Shown one piece after another: positions 1 to 9,781 of a stretch of DNA of 64,000 nucleotides. Origin of the DNA: Bordetella parapertussis (GTDB taxonomy: Bacteria; Pseudomonadota; Gammaproteobacteria; Burkholderiales; Burkholderiaceae_B); NCBI GenBank assembly GCA_945903445.1, contig CAMDNZ010000001.1:1-64000 (forward strand). Direction: 5' to 3'. The position numbers and the translations under genes were made by a program. Position 1 is the stretch's first letter. The number at the start of each line of letters is the position of its first letter. A model generated the notes under the pieces. It was not told the origin of the DNA. It did no database searches and saw nothing but the letters and a program-made list of their open reading frames with translations.

Positions 1-36
1 TTTCCATGGCAGGTTCGACAGAGCAGGGAGAAGATC

Positions 37-91
37 GACGCCCGCTGAATCGCTGCGCCCCCAGGGGGCAGGCAAGGATTCAGCGGGCGTC
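37..91 (-). terminator. Terminator-like hairpin after ugpB
   Basis: A 15-bp perfect inverted repeat pairs 37-51 with 77-91 (arm GACGCCCGCTGAATC), and the loop itself can fold through a C-run and a G-run. It lies about 20 bases past the ugpB stop on the minus strand. There is no long U-tract, so whether it acts by intrinsic termination or as a 3' stabiliser is inference. Confidence 0.6.
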
Positions 92-111
92 GCAGGGGTG
101 CGAGTAGCGCT

Positions 112-1425
112 TTACTTCACGCTCTTTTCAAAACGCTCGAGCAACTCGTCGCCACGGGTCTTCATGGTTTGCAAACCGTCTTTCGCATTGACCTTGCCCG
201 AGACGATGCGCTCGATCTCGGCGTCTTCGATTTCGCGGATCTGCGGCAAAAAACCCAAACGCACGCCGCGCGACTGCGCGGTGGTTTCGACGTTCAACTG
301 CTTCACGCCGACGTCGGTGCCTGCGTTCTCTTTGTAGAAACCGGCCTTTTGCGTCGCCTCGTAAGCGGCCACGGTCACTGGCACGTAGCCGGTTTGCTGG
401 TGCCACCGCGCCGCGACTTCAGGCGAGGACAGGTAATGGAAGAATTCGGTCACGCCTTTGTAGACGCTGGGCGATTTTTTGGCGAACACCCACAGCGACG
501 CGCCGCCAATGATGGTGTTTTGCGGCGCGCCCTTCACGTCGGCGTAATAAGGCACGGTGGTCGTGCCGAACGCGAATTTGGCGTTCTTCTGAATGTTTGC
601 ACGCAGGCCCGACGAACCGGTGATCATGGCGCAATGGCCCGACAGGAACAGCGCGTTGGGTTCGTCGCCGCGACCGCCGTATTGAAAGATGCCGTCGCGA
701 CCCATCTTGGCGAGATTGTCGAGGTGACGAACGTGGAGATCGCTATTGATGGCGAGACGCGCCTGGGGGCCGCCGAAGCCGTTGTTTTCCGTGGCATAAG
801 GCACGTTGTGCCAGGCCGAGAAGGTTTCCAGCTGAGTCCACGAGGGCCAGGACGTGGTATAGCCGCAAGCCTGACCGGCAGCCTTCAATTTAGCGCCCGC
901 CTCAGCCAACTCTTCCCAGGTCTTGGGCGGCTTGTCGGCGTCCAGGCCGGCTTTCTTGAAGGCGTCCTTGTTGTAGTACATGACCACGGTCGAGCTGTTG
1001 AACGGCATCGAAATCAACTTGCCTTCCGCCGACGAGTAGTAGCCGGCAACCGCAGCAATGAATTTTTTGGGATCCAGCGGTTTGCCGGCTTGCTCCGACA
1101 TGACTTGCACGGGCTGAATCGCGCCTTTGGCGGCCATCATGGTGGCCGTGCCGACTTCGAAGACTTGCAGGATATCGGGTGCGTTGCCGGCGCGGAATGC
1201 TGCGATGCCGGCGTTCATCGATTCGCCGTAGTTGCCTTTGTAGACCGGGTTGACCTTGTAGTCGGACTGGCTCTTGTTGAAGTCGGCCACCAACTCGTTG
1301 ACACGCTGGCCCAGAGCGCCTTCCATCGAGTGCCAGAATTGAATGTCGGTGACGGCCAGGGCCGGGGCGCTGCCGATGGCGGCGAAAATGGCCGCGACGG
1401 ACACAACTAAACGGGTCGAACGCAT
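112..1425 (-). CDS. ugpB: sn-glycerol-3-phosphate ABC transporter substrate-binding protein UgpB
   Basis: Periplasmic binding component of the Ugp ABC importer, which takes up sn-glycerol-3-phosphate and glycerophosphodiesters. The chosen ATG at 1425 follows an AAAGGAG ribosome site and gives a 437-residue protein with a signal peptide (MRSTRLVVSVAAIFAA, cleaved near ALA). The mature part opens with ITDIQFWHSMEGALG-like sequence and has the family-1 extracellular-solute-binding architecture, including the ILQVFEVGTATMM and PFNSSTVVMYYNKD segments typical of UgpB. An upstream in-frame start at 1527 would only add a non-signal leader. Its partners ugpA/E/C are expected beyond the left edge or elsewhere; none is visible here. 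Divergent from proC. Confidence 0.93.
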   Translation of the reverse strand: MRSTRLVVSVAAIFAAIGSAPALAVTDIQFWHSMEGALGQRVNELVADFNKSQSDYKVNPVYKGNYGESMNAGIAAFRAGNAPDILQVFEVGTATMMAAKGAIQPVQVMSEQAGKPLDPKKFIAAVAGYYSSAEGKLISMPFNSSTVVMYYNKDAFKKAGLDADKPPKTWEELAEAGAKLKAAGQACGYTTSWPSWTQLETFSAWHNVPYATENNGFGGPQARLAINSDLHVRHLDNLAKMGRDGIFQYGGRGDEPNALFLSGHCAMITGSSGLRANIQKNAKFAFGTTTVPYYADVKGAPQNTIIGGASLWVFAKKSPSVYKGVTEFFHYLSSPEVAARWHQQTGYVPVTVAAYEATQKAGFYKENAGTDVGVKQLNVETTAQSRGVRLGFLPQIREIEDAEIERIVSGKVNAKDGLQTMKTRGDELLERFEKSVK

Positions 1426-1615
1426 GGATCTATCTCCTTTTACCCTCGGGGTCGGCCAGGTCGGCGCGGCCCCACTGAACAGGGCACTGTATGTCTTGTT
1501 TTTGACAGAGGCGTGACTGTTAACCAATTGATAAACACTGTCAATTCGTGGCGGCCCTAGGCCCCCGAAACGATTGACTCAGCCAACGCAGCCTAAACAG
1601 CCTAAAATGCCGTCC

Positions 1616-2458
1616 ATGACCTCTTCTCCTACTATCGCATTTGTCGGTGGCGGCAACATGGCCTGGGCTTTGGCTTTGGGCATGGCGGATCGCATTTGCT
1701 CCCCGAACCAAATCCATATCGTCGAGATCAATCGCGATACACGTGCTCGGTGGCAGGCGCAAGGCATGCATGTATACGATGCGCCCGGGCCGCATCTGGC
1801 GCTAGCCGATATCGTCGTGTTGTCGGTCAAGCCGCAGAACATGCGAGAAGTGGTAAATAGCATTCGTCCTTATCTGACTGAAGATACGTTGGTCGTGAGC
1901 ATCGCGGCAGGCATACGCAGCGATACGTTGGCCGCTTGGTTGGGCACGCCGCAGACGCCGTGGCTCAAACTGGTCAGATGCATGCCCAATACGCCTGCCT
2001 TGGTGGGGGCGGGGGCTTCTGGCTTGGCCGCCTTGGCCGGTGTCACGGCCCAGGATCGCGACCGGGTCACTAAAATATTCGAATCCGTGGGTGCCGTGAT
2101 CTGGGTGGCCGACGATGCGGCCATTGATGCCGTGACGGCATTGTCAGGTAGCGGTCCAGCCTATGTGTTTCTGTTCATCGAGTCACTGATCGCGGGCGGC
2201 ATCGCGCAGGGCCTGGATGCCGCACAGGCGCGTGCCCTGGCACTGGCTACCTTGCGCGGCGCGACCCAGCTTGCCGCCGAGTCAAACGAACCGCCTGAAA
2301 AGCTGCGTCATAACGTGACCAGCCCGGGCGGCACCACGGCAGCGGCGCTAGCGGTGTTCGAGGCTGCGAACTTGCGCGGCGTGGTGGGCGATGCGATGGC
2401 TGCGGCCGCAGAGCGCTCGCGCAGCCTGGCGGCTGAGGCCGCGAAAGGAGCGGACTAA
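1616..2458 (+). CDS. proC: pyrroline-5-carboxylate reductase
   Basis: Catalyses the last step of proline synthesis, the NAD(P)H-dependent reduction of 1-pyrroline-5-carboxylate, in the cytoplasm. The N-terminal Rossmann motif VGGGNMAWAL and the C-terminal signature around TSPGGTTAAAL are both present, with LSGSGPAYVF in the dimerisation domain. Length about 280 aa fits the family. The start is uncertain: ATG 1616 places the first strand directly after the start as in relatives, but ATG 1607 and TTG 1574 are in frame and none has a good Shine-Dalgarno. The next gene begins 2 bases after this stop, so the two are probably co-transcribed. Confidence 0.93.
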   Translation: MTSSPTIAFVGGGNMAWALALGMADRICSPNQIHIVEINRDTRARWQAQGMHVYDAPGPHLALADIVVLSVKPQNMREVVNSIRPYLTEDTLVVSIAAGIRSDTLAAWLGTPQTPWLKLVRCMPNTPALVGAGASGLAALAGVTAQDRDRVTKIFESVGAVIWVADDAAIDAVTALSGSGPAYVFLFIESLIAGGIAQGLDAAQARALALATLRGATQLAAESNEPPEKLRHNVTSPGGTTAAALAVFEAANLRGVVGDAMAAAAERSRSLAAEAAKGAD

Positions 2459-2460
2459 AC

Positions 2461-3057
2461 ATGAGTGCCGGGCAATTGCCGTGCGCAACCGATCGCAGCT
2501 TCGCCTTTCCCGCCATGGGTAAAACCGCTTTCTTGACCGCGGTCCTCGTGATGGCCGGGGTAGTGGTTGCCTCCAACCTGCTGGTGCAGATCCCTCTTAA
2601 TAACTGGTTGACCTGGGGCGCGCTGTCTTATCCCTTCGCCTTTCTTCTTGCCGATTTACTGAATCGGCGCTGGGGCCCGCAGGCCGCCCGACAGGTGGCC
2701 TGGGCCGGATTCGCGGCGGCGGTCGCAGTATCTGTGTGGGTGGCCACGCCCCGCATTGCGATCGCTTCGGGCACGGCATTCATCTGCGCGCAATTGATCG
2801 ACATTCACGTTTTTCATCGCCTGCGGGAGCGGTCATGGTGGCGCGCGCCCTTGATCTCGGGGGTGATCGCCGCCGTTTTAGACACGATCGTTTTTTTCTC
2901 CATTGCGTTTGCTGCGACAGGCGCGCCATGGGTGAGGTGGGCCTTAGGGGATATGATCATCAAACTTGCGCTGAATTTACTGATGCTGGCACCTTTTCGG
3001 GCGCTGATGTGGAATCTGGCGCGACCCGCTAAGCAGCCTAGGGAATACACGCAGTGA
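2461..3057 (+). CDS. yhhQ: VUT-family queuosine precursor transporter (YhhQ-like)
   Basis: Predicted inner-membrane protein of 198 aa with about six hydrophobic helices. The family pattern is visible: ASNLLVQIPL in helix 1, LSYPFAFLLADLLNRRWGP, ASGTAFICAQLIDIHVF, and WWRAPLISG followed by LDTIVFFSIAFA and LGDMIIKLALNLL. E. coli YhhQ imports preQ0/preQ1 for queuosine in tRNA; applying that substrate here is inference. Translation starts at ATG 2461 behind GAAAGGAG, two bases after proC. Confidence 0.85.
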   Translation: MSAGQLPCATDRSFAFPAMGKTAFLTAVLVMAGVVVASNLLVQIPLNNWLTWGALSYPFAFLLADLLNRRWGPQAARQVAWAGFAAAVAVSVWVATPRIAIASGTAFICAQLIDIHVFHRLRERSWWRAPLISGVIAAVLDTIVFFSIAFAATGAPWVRWALGDMIIKLALNLLMLAPFRALMWNLARPAKQPREYTQ

Positions 3058-3116
3058 CACGCCTTAAGGGCAGTAACAAAATACGCGCCTCGAAGCCGCA
3101 CCTACGGAGAAACAGC

Positions 3117-4232
3117 ATGACCATTCTGCATCGCTTGAGCCCGATTACGTTTGCGCTGGGCGCGCTGGCCTTGGCCGGCGCAGTTCATGCCGCCGATACC
3201 ATCAAAATCGGCATTCCCCAGCCCATGACGGGTCCTAACACTCAGTACGGTGATCAGATTCAGGCAGGTGCCCTGACGGCCATCGAAAGCATCAACGCCG
3301 CAGGTGGGGTCAAGGGCAAGAAGCTCGAACCCATCCTGATCGACGACGGCTGCGAACCCAAGCAAGCCGTTCCCGCGGCTAACCGCGTGGTTAACTCGGG
3401 CGCCAAGTTCGCCGTGGCTCACGCATGCTCGGGTGTGACGGTGCCTGCAGTGAACATCTACGAGCAGGAAGGCATCGTCGCCATCACGCCGGGCGCGACT
3501 TCGCCACTGGTCACCGACACCACGAAGCCGCATTTCTTCTTTCGCACCATCGGCCGCGACGACCAGCAAGGTCCGTTCGCAGCCGGTTATATCGCCAAGT
3601 CGCTCAAACCCAAGAACGTTGCCGTGCTGCACGATAAGCAGACTTACGGTTCGGGCGTGGCCACGCAAGTCAAGAACGCGCTGGACAAGCAAAACGTGAA
3701 GGTTTCGATCTTCGAGGGCATCAACGTCGGCGACAACGATTACTCGGCGGTCATCACCAAGCTGAAGTCGGCCGGAGTCGATCTGGTCTACTTCGGCGGT
3801 TACCACCCCGAGCTGGGTCTGCTGCTGCGCCAAGCCCGCGAACAGGGCCTGAACGTTCAGTTCATGGGTCCCGAAGGCACGGCCAATCAGGATCTGGTGG
3901 CCATCGCCGGTCCGGCCATCGAAGGTTTGTTGGTGACCTTGCCCGCCGATTTCACTAAACTGCCGGGCAACGAAAATATCGTCAAGGCATTCGCCGCCGC
4001 CAAGCGCGATCCCGATGGCGCGTTCCAGATGCCTGCCTATGCGGCGGTACAACTGATCGTCGAAGGAATCAACGCAGTGGGTGAAGACCCCGCCAAGGTG
4101 GCCGATCACCTGCACAAAGGCTCGTTCAACACCGCCATCGGCAAAGTCGAGTACGACGCCAAGGGCGATTTGAAAGACTTCGAGTTTGCCGTGTTCAAGT
4201 GGAGCAAGGACGGCAAGAAAACCCAGCTCTGA
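3117..4232 (+). CDS. livK: branched-chain amino acid ABC transporter substrate-binding protein
   Basis: Periplasmic Leu/Ile/Val-type binding protein that delivers ligand to LivHMGF encoded downstream. ATG 3117 is preceded by ACGGAGAAACAGC and begins a typical signal peptide (MTILHRLSPITFALGALALAGAVHA). The mature region has type I periplasmic-binding architecture: IKIGIPQPMTGPNTQYG, AAGGVKGKKLE, VAHACSGVTVPA, and the hinge KSAGVDLVYFGGYHPELGLLLRQ. About 371 aa, normal for LivJ/LivK. First gene of the livKHMGF cluster, separated from livH by 138 bases that contain a hairpin. Exact ligand preference cannot be read from sequence. Confidence 0.93.
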   Translation: MTILHRLSPITFALGALALAGAVHAADTIKIGIPQPMTGPNTQYGDQIQAGALTAIESINAAGGVKGKKLEPILIDDGCEPKQAVPAANRVVNSGAKFAVAHACSGVTVPAVNIYEQEGIVAITPGATSPLVTDTTKPHFFFRTIGRDDQQGPFAAGYIAKSLKPKNVAVLHDKQTYGSGVATQVKNALDKQNVKVSIFEGINVGDNDYSAVITKLKSAGVDLVYFGGYHPELGLLLRQAREQGLNVQFMGPEGTANQDLVAIAGPAIEGLLVTLPADFTKLPGNENIVKAFAAAKRDPDGAFQMPAYAAVQLIVEGINAVGEDPAKVADHLHKGSFNTAIGKVEYDAKGDLKDFEFAVFKWSKDGKKTQL

Positions 4233-4322
4233 TACGCATACGCACATCGCTCGCCTATCCGGCGTCGCGGTGCGCTGCGGGCCAGGCCATAAACCGACTC
4301 ATCTTACGCAGGTCCAGGTTGC

Positions 4323-4349
4323 CGGCTCCGGGAAGCACATCCGGAGCCG
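4323..4349 (+). promoter_or_regulatory. Hairpin between livK and livH
   Basis: CGGCTCCGG (4323-4331) pairs perfectly with CCGGAGCCG (4341-4349) over a 9-base loop, followed by CTGCCTTTT. It ends just ahead of the livH ribosome site (TTTTGGAG). Such hairpins often attenuate or stabilise the message so that the binding protein is made in excess over the membrane parts; that role is inferred. Confidence 0.55.
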
Positions 4350-4370
4350 CTGCCTTTTGGAGTACGAACC

Positions 4371-5300
4371 ATGTCTGATTTGATCCCCCAACTGACGCAA
4401 CAGATCTTCAACGGTCTGTCCCTAGGGGCGATTTACGCCTTGATTGCCATCGGCTACACCATGGTCTACGGCATTATTGGCATGATCAACTTCGCGCACG
4501 GCGAGATCTATATGATCGGCGCCTATGTCGGCCTGGTCACGTTGACGGCCATCGGCACCCAGACCGGGATGCCGCTGCCCTTGATGGTGGCTGCAATGTT
4601 GGTGGTTGCCATGGCGGTGACCGGTGTCTACGGCTATACGCTAGAGCGTGTCGCCTATCGGCCGGTGCGCGGCAGCCCGCGTCTGGTGGCGCTGATTTCC
4701 GCCATCGGTATGTCCATCTTCTTGCAGAACTGGATGGCTTTGGGCCAGGGCGCCCGAGATATGGCCGTACCGGCGCTGTTTTCGGGCGGTATCAATTTCG
4801 ACATGGGCACCGAAGGTTTCGGCGTGACCATGCCTTATGCCCGCATTCTGATCATCGTGGTGACGGTGGTGCTGATGGCGGGTTTGTGGATGTTCATCAA
4901 GCATTCGCGCATGGGCCGCGCTTCGCGTGCCTGCTCGCAAGACATGCACATGGCCAATTTGCTGGGCATCGATACCAACAAAGTGATCTCCTTCACCTTT
5001 GTGCTGGGCGCCATGCTGGCAGCCGTGGGGGGCGTGTTGATCGCCATCACCATCGGTAAGTTAAATCCCTTCATCGGTTTTATTGTCGGCATTAAAGCGT
5101 TCACCGCTGCGGTGCTGGGCGGCATTGGCAGTATCCCCGGCGCGATGTTGGGCGGCGTGCTGTTGGGTCTGGCCGAAACTTTTGCTGCGGCTTATATCTC
5201 GTCGCAATACAAAGACATCGTCGCTTTCGGGCTGCTGGTGTTGATTCTGTTGTTCCGGCCCACGGGTCTGCTGGGCAAGCCGGAAGTGGAGAAAGTCTGA
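4371..5300 (+). CDS. livH: branched-chain amino acid ABC transporter permease LivH
   Basis: Inner-membrane permease of 309 aa with about eight hydrophobic helices. It begins QQIFNGLSLGAIYALIAIGYTMVYG and carries the MINFAHGEIYMIGAY segment shared by LivH proteins, plus the C-terminal AAVLGGIGSIPGAMLGG coupling region. ATG 4371 follows TTTTGGAGTACGAACC. It pairs with LivM to form the translocation path; the livM start codon overlaps its stop (ATGA-type junction), so the two are translationally coupled. Confidence 0.95.
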   Translation: MSDLIPQLTQQIFNGLSLGAIYALIAIGYTMVYGIIGMINFAHGEIYMIGAYVGLVTLTAIGTQTGMPLPLMVAAMLVVAMAVTGVYGYTLERVAYRPVRGSPRLVALISAIGMSIFLQNWMALGQGARDMAVPALFSGGINFDMGTEGFGVTMPYARILIIVVTVVLMAGLWMFIKHSRMGRASRACSQDMHMANLLGIDTNKVISFTFVLGAMLAAVGGVLIAITIGKLNPFIGFIVGIKAFTAAVLGGIGSIPGAMLGGVLLGLAETFAAAYISSQYKDIVAFGLLVLILLFRPTGLLGKPEVEKV

Positions 5301-6532
5301 TGGCCAACAATCTTAAATTCGCGTTCGTCGCGGCCTTGTTGACCGCAGTGATCGTCATGCCGGTGTTCGGCTTGCAACTGGTGCGCCAAGGCGCTCGGAC
5401 CTTGCTCGAACCGAATTTCCAATACGTGTTGATCGCCATGGGCGTGGTGTTCGTCGGCCAATTGTTCCGCCCCTGGCTCGCGCTGCCGTTTTCGGCTTTG
5501 CGCCGTGGCTTGCCGGTCTTGCCTTCGGCACCGACCGGCGGCAATAAGCTGATCATTTTTCTGTTCGTCGCCGCCGCTGTGATCTGGCCCTTCTTCGGCA
5601 CGCGCAGTGCGATCGATATCGCCACGTTGGTCGCCATCTACGTCATGTTGGCCTTGGGGCTGAACATCGTAGTGGGCTTCGCCGGCCTGCTCGACCTGGG
5701 CTTTGTCGGTTTCTATGCCGTGGGGGCCTACACCTATGCGTTGATGTATCAGTACATGGACGCCGGGTTTTGGGTGGCACTGCCGGTCGCCGGCATGATG
5801 GCTGCGCTGTTCGGTTTCCTGCTGGGCTTTCCGGTATTGAGACTTCGAGGCGATTACCTCGCCATCGTGACGCTGGGTTTCGGCGAGATCATCCGATTGC
5901 TGCTGATCAACCTGAACCAGTACACGGGCGGTCCCGACGGTATTTCGGGCATCCCGAAGCCCACCGTATTCGGCATGGAAATGACCCGCCGCGCCAGCGA
6001 AGAGGGTGCTCAAACCTTCCACCAGTTCATGGGCTGGACCTTCCAGAATCAGCATATGGTGATCTATCTGTATCTGGTCGCCCTGGCTTTTGCATTGGTC
6101 ACCTTGTTCGTCTCCACCCGTCTGATCCGCATGCCGGTGGGCCGGGCGTGGGAGGCGCTGCGCGAGGACGAAATCGCGTGCCGGTCCTTAGGCCTAAACC
6201 CGACTCGCATCAAGCTATCGGCGTTCACCCTGGGTGCAATGTTTGCAGGCTTCGGTGGCGCGTTTTTTGCCGCTCGCCAAGGGCTGGTCAACCCCGAGTC
6301 GTTCACGTTCATCGAGTCGGCGCTGATTTTGGCCATTGTGGTGCTGGGCGGCATGGGTTCGCAGGTGGGGGTCATTCTGGCCGCCATCATCGTTACGGTC
6401 GTGCCCGAGTTGGCACGCGAATTCGCCGAGTACCGCATGTTGGTGTTCGGCTTGGTCATGGTGTTGATGATGGTGTGGCGCCCGCAGGGCCTGCTGCCCA
6501 TGCAGCGGCCGCACGTGGAGTTGGAGAAATGA
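5300..6532 (+). CDS. livM: branched-chain amino acid ABC transporter permease LivM
   Basis: Second permease subunit, 410 aa. The start overlaps the livH stop by one base, with GTGGAGAAAG as ribosome site. An N-terminal extension with two or three hydrophobic helices precedes the conserved LivM core, which shows LALGLNIVVGFAGLLDLGFVGFYAVGAY, LRLRGDYLAIVTLGFGEIIRL, and the C-terminal VLGGMGSQVGVILAA. Such an extension of roughly 100 residues is known in proteobacterial LivM. The stop overlaps the livG start (ATGA at 6529). Confidence 0.95.
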   Translation: MANNLKFAFVAALLTAVIVMPVFGLQLVRQGARTLLEPNFQYVLIAMGVVFVGQLFRPWLALPFSALRRGLPVLPSAPTGGNKLIIFLFVAAAVIWPFFGTRSAIDIATLVAIYVMLALGLNIVVGFAGLLDLGFVGFYAVGAYTYALMYQYMDAGFWVALPVAGMMAALFGFLLGFPVLRLRGDYLAIVTLGFGEIIRLLLINLNQYTGGPDGISGIPKPTVFGMEMTRRASEEGAQTFHQFMGWTFQNQHMVIYLYLVALAFALVTLFVSTRLIRMPVGRAWEALREDEIACRSLGLNPTRIKLSAFTLGAMFAGFGGAFFAARQGLVNPESFTFIESALILAIVVLGGMGSQVGVILAAIIVTVVPELAREFAEYRMLVFGLVMVLMMVWRPQGLLPMQRPHVELEK

Positions 6533-7320
6533 GCAGCAGCCCCCACCCCTTCACCGGTGATGCCTTGCTGGAAGTCTCCGGCTTGAGCATGCGCTTCGGC
6601 GGTCTGCTGGCCGTCGATAACATTGGTTTCACGGTCAATCGCGACGAAGTCTTCGCCATCATCGGTCCGAACGGCGCGGGCAAGACCACGGTGTTCAACT
6701 GCGTGGGCGGTTTCTACAAGCCTACCTCGGGTCGCATCCACATGGACGACCAGGACATCAGCGGCTTGCCCAGCCACAAGATGGCAGGCTATGGACTGGT
6801 TCGCACGTTTCAGAACGTGCGCCTGTTCAAGCAACTGACCGTGCTCGAAAACCTGATGGTCGCGCAGCACACGCAAGTGTCCACGGGCTTGTTGGCGGGC
6901 CTGTTTAAGACGCCCGGTTATCTGCGTGCCGAGAAAGAGGCACGCGAGCGCGCCGCTCAGTGGCTCGATTTCATGGGTTTGCGCGAGTTTGCCAACCGCG
7001 AGGCGGGCAATCTCGCTTACGGTCATCAGCGGCGTCTGGAAATCGCGCGCTGCATGATCACCAAACCGCGTTTGTTGATGCTCGACGAGCCGGCTGCGGG
7101 CTTGAACCCGCAAGAGAAAATCGATTTGCAGGGCATGATCGATCGGCTGCGGCGCGAATTCGGCGTGGCCGTTCTGTTGATCGAGCACGACATGAGTCTG
7201 ATCATGGGTATCTCCGACCGGATTCTGGTGATGGAGCATGGCCGCGCGATCACGACCGGCACGCCGGCCGAGGTCCGTAGCGACGAGCGCGTCATCAAGG
7301 CCTATCTGGGGGAAGATTAA
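6529..7320 (+). CDS. livG: branched-chain amino acid ABC transporter ATP-binding protein LivG
   Basis: Cytoplasmic ATPase subunit of 263 aa. Walker A is GPNGAGKTTVFN, the Q-loop region is VRTFQNVRLF, the signature is a LivG-type AYGHQRRLEIARC in place of LSGGQ, and Walker B is RLLMLDEPAAGLNP followed by the IEHDMSLIM His-loop. The start ATG 6529 overlaps the livM stop by four bases; the reading frame remains open further upstream but that part is antisense-like noise over livM. livF follows without a gap. Confidence 0.95.
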   Translation: MSSSPHPFTGDALLEVSGLSMRFGGLLAVDNIGFTVNRDEVFAIIGPNGAGKTTVFNCVGGFYKPTSGRIHMDDQDISGLPSHKMAGYGLVRTFQNVRLFKQLTVLENLMVAQHTQVSTGLLAGLFKTPGYLRAEKEARERAAQWLDFMGLREFANREAGNLAYGHQRRLEIARCMITKPRLLMLDEPAAGLNPQEKIDLQGMIDRLRREFGVAVLLIEHDMSLIMGISDRILVMEHGRAITTGTPAEVRSDERVIKAYLGED

Positions 7321-8022
<702 letters not shown>

Positions 8023-8067
8023 TGCGTCTGCATGCACTTGCGTGCATCGCCGCAGTGAACTTAAGTA

Positions 8068-8111
8068 CCCCGCAATCATTCTATAGTGAGGATGGCGCGG
8101 GGTTTTGTTTT
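8068..8111 (+). terminator. Probable terminator of the liv operon
   Basis: CCCCGC (8068-8073) pairs with GCGGGG (8097-8102) and is followed by TTTTGTTTT. The loop is long (23 bases), so the structure is weaker than a classical terminator, but its position 45 bases after livF and the T-tract support the call. Confidence 0.55.
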
Positions 8112-8157
8112 GTCCGCGCTATGCACATGCCGATATGATTTTCTCGATGGAGCTTGA

Positions 8158-9405
8158 ATGCCTGTACTCCGATCATCCTCCACCTTTTCCGACCAAGACG
8201 CTTCGCGTCCTGTCGGTTTGGTTCAACGTTTGACCCCGGTCAGTCCTGCCGCGTCCGTCACCCGGGCCCGGCGTATCGCCATGATGGTGGCGGCCACCGC
8301 CGCGCTCTGGCTGGGCTCGACGGGCCTGGCTCAGGCGCAGCTCGAGCCCACTCGAGCCGACCCTGCCAGCCTTGAAGTGAGCACGATTGCCGATGGGTTG
8401 GCTTCGCCCTGGGGGCTGGCATTTCTGCCCGACGGCGCCATGCTGGTGACCGAAAAGGCGGGCCAGTTACGCCGGATCACTTCAAAGGGGGAAGTGGGGC
8501 AGCCGATTGCAGGCGTGCCGAAGGTTTTTGCTCGCGGCCAGGGGGGCTTGCTCGATGTCGCGCTGTCGCCCGGCTTCAACAAAGATCGCCGCGTATACCT
8601 GTCGTTTGCCGAGGCCGGCGACGACGCGGCGGGCACGGCGGTGGGTTACGGTCGCCTGTCGGCGGACAACAGCCGCTTGGACGATTTCAAAGTCATCTTC
8701 CGGCAGACGCCCAAGCTGTCGTCCGGGAATCACTTCGGATCGCGCCTGGTATTCGATCCTGCGGGCTTCCTGTACATCTCGTTGGGCGAGAATAACGAAC
8801 GACCGACTGCGCAAGATCTGGACAAGCACCAGGGCAAAGTCGTGCGCGTGACGGCCGAGGGCGAAACGCCGAAAGATAATCCTTTCGTGGGTCGGGCCAA
8901 CGCGCTGCCCGAAATCTGGACCTATGGCCAACGCAACCCGCAAGGCATGGCCCTGCACCCGGTGACAGGCGAGGTGTGGACCAGCGAGCACGGTCCGCGC
9001 GGCGGCGACGAAGTCAACGTGGCCGAGCGTGGCAAGAACTACGGCTGGCCCCGGGCGACTCATGGAGTGAATTATTCCGGCCTGCCCATCCCCGAGCGCG
9101 AGGGCGACGCGGTGAAAGGCACCGAACCGCCGCTGTACGTATGGAAAAAGTCTCCTGCGATCAGCGGCATGGCCTTCTATAAAGGCGATCGTTACCCGGT
9201 CTGGAACAACGCGCTGTTCATTGGTGCCTTGGGCTCGAAGGACGTCATTCGCCTGACCTTGGATGGTCGCCGGGTGGTGGCCGAGGAGCGCTTGTTGGGC
9301 GATCTGGATCGTCGCATCCGCGATGTTCGGGTCGGTCCCGATCAGGCTTTGTATGTCTTGACGGATGGTCGTCGAGGTCAGCTCTTGCGCGTCACCCCGC
9401 GTTAA
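8158..9405 (+). CDS. PQQ-dependent aldose sugar dehydrogenase, periplasmic
   Basis: Six-bladed beta-propeller dehydrogenase of the soluble PQQ glucose dehydrogenase/YliI family, predicted to oxidise aldoses in the periplasm. Visible motifs are LASPWGLAFLPDG, QGGLLDVALSPGF, GNHFGSRLVFDP, WTYGQRNPQGMALHP and SEHGPRGGDEVN, which carry PQQ- and calcium-binding positions in the family. Length 415 aa. ATG 8158 immediately follows an in-frame stop; the export signal (ALWLGSTGLAQAQ) only starts about 40 residues in, so ATG 8281 (MMVAATAALW) could be the true start. No PQQ synthesis genes are in the window. The stop overlaps the convergent DUF423 gene by 14 bases. Confidence 0.85.
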   Translation: MPVLRSSSTFSDQDASRPVGLVQRLTPVSPAASVTRARRIAMMVAATAALWLGSTGLAQAQLEPTRADPASLEVSTIADGLASPWGLAFLPDGAMLVTEKAGQLRRITSKGEVGQPIAGVPKVFARGQGGLLDVALSPGFNKDRRVYLSFAEAGDDAAGTAVGYGRLSADNSRLDDFKVIFRQTPKLSSGNHFGSRLVFDPAGFLYISLGENNERPTAQDLDKHQGKVVRVTAEGETPKDNPFVGRANALPEIWTYGQRNPQGMALHPVTGEVWTSEHGPRGGDEVNVAERGKNYGWPRATHGVNYSGLPIPEREGDAVKGTEPPLYVWKKSPAISGMAFYKGDRYPVWNNALFIGALGSKDVIRLTLDGRRVVAEERLLGDLDRRIRDVRVGPDQALYVLTDGRRGQLLRVTPR

Positions 9406-9781
9406 GCGGGGCAGCACGCCAGCAGCCCCAGGCGACCATGACCCAGGCCAGCAGGAACGCCGCTCCTCCGATCGGGGTGATCGGTCCGAGCCAGCGCAGG
9501 CCTGTGGTCGCCAGCGCATACAGGCTGCCGCAAAACAGCACGATGCCCACCAGCATGGTCCAGCCGGCGACCGTCAACCACGTCGAGTCCATTCGACGGG
9601 TGACGACTGCCAGCGTCAGCATGCCCAAGGCATGCATCATCTGATAAGTTACCGCCGTCTGCCAGACCGACAGCATCTCGGCGCTCAATATTCGTTTCAG
9701 ACCATGCGCCCCAAAAGCACCCGCGCCTACGGCGGCGAACATGTTCAAAGCGGCCACTATGGCCAGGCTACGATCGATCAT
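9392..9781 (-). CDS. DUF423 family membrane protein
   Basis: Small inner-membrane protein of 129 aa with four hydrophobic segments. The N-terminal ALNMFAAVGAGAFGAHGLK and the central WQTAVTYQMMHALGM are the recognisable DUF423 (YgdD-type) signature. Function is not established for the family. Start ATG 9781 is chosen because the family begins only a few residues before the first helix; the longer frame to 9949 adds unrelated leader. Convergent with the sugar dehydrogenase and divergent from wspA. Confidence 0.8.
   Translation of the reverse strand: MIDRSLAIVAALNMFAAVGAGAFGAHGLKRILSAEMLSVWQTAVTYQMMHALGMLTLAVVTRRMDSTWLTVAGWTMLVGIVLFCGSLYALATTGLRWLGPITPIGGAAFLLAWVMVAWGCWRAAPLNAG

Noticed and set aside
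169..1410. Long plus-strand frame opposite ugpB
   Set aside because: It is the antisense of a well-supported gene, has no ribosome site or recognisable domain, and reflects high-GC codon bias.
3102..4247. 381-codon minus-strand frame opposite livK
   Set aside because: Composition is that of an antisense shadow; livK on the plus strand has signal peptide and family motifs.
5770..6528. Upstream extension of the livG frame
   Set aside because: It overlaps livM completely; livG homology begins at ATG 6529 with an ATGA junction.
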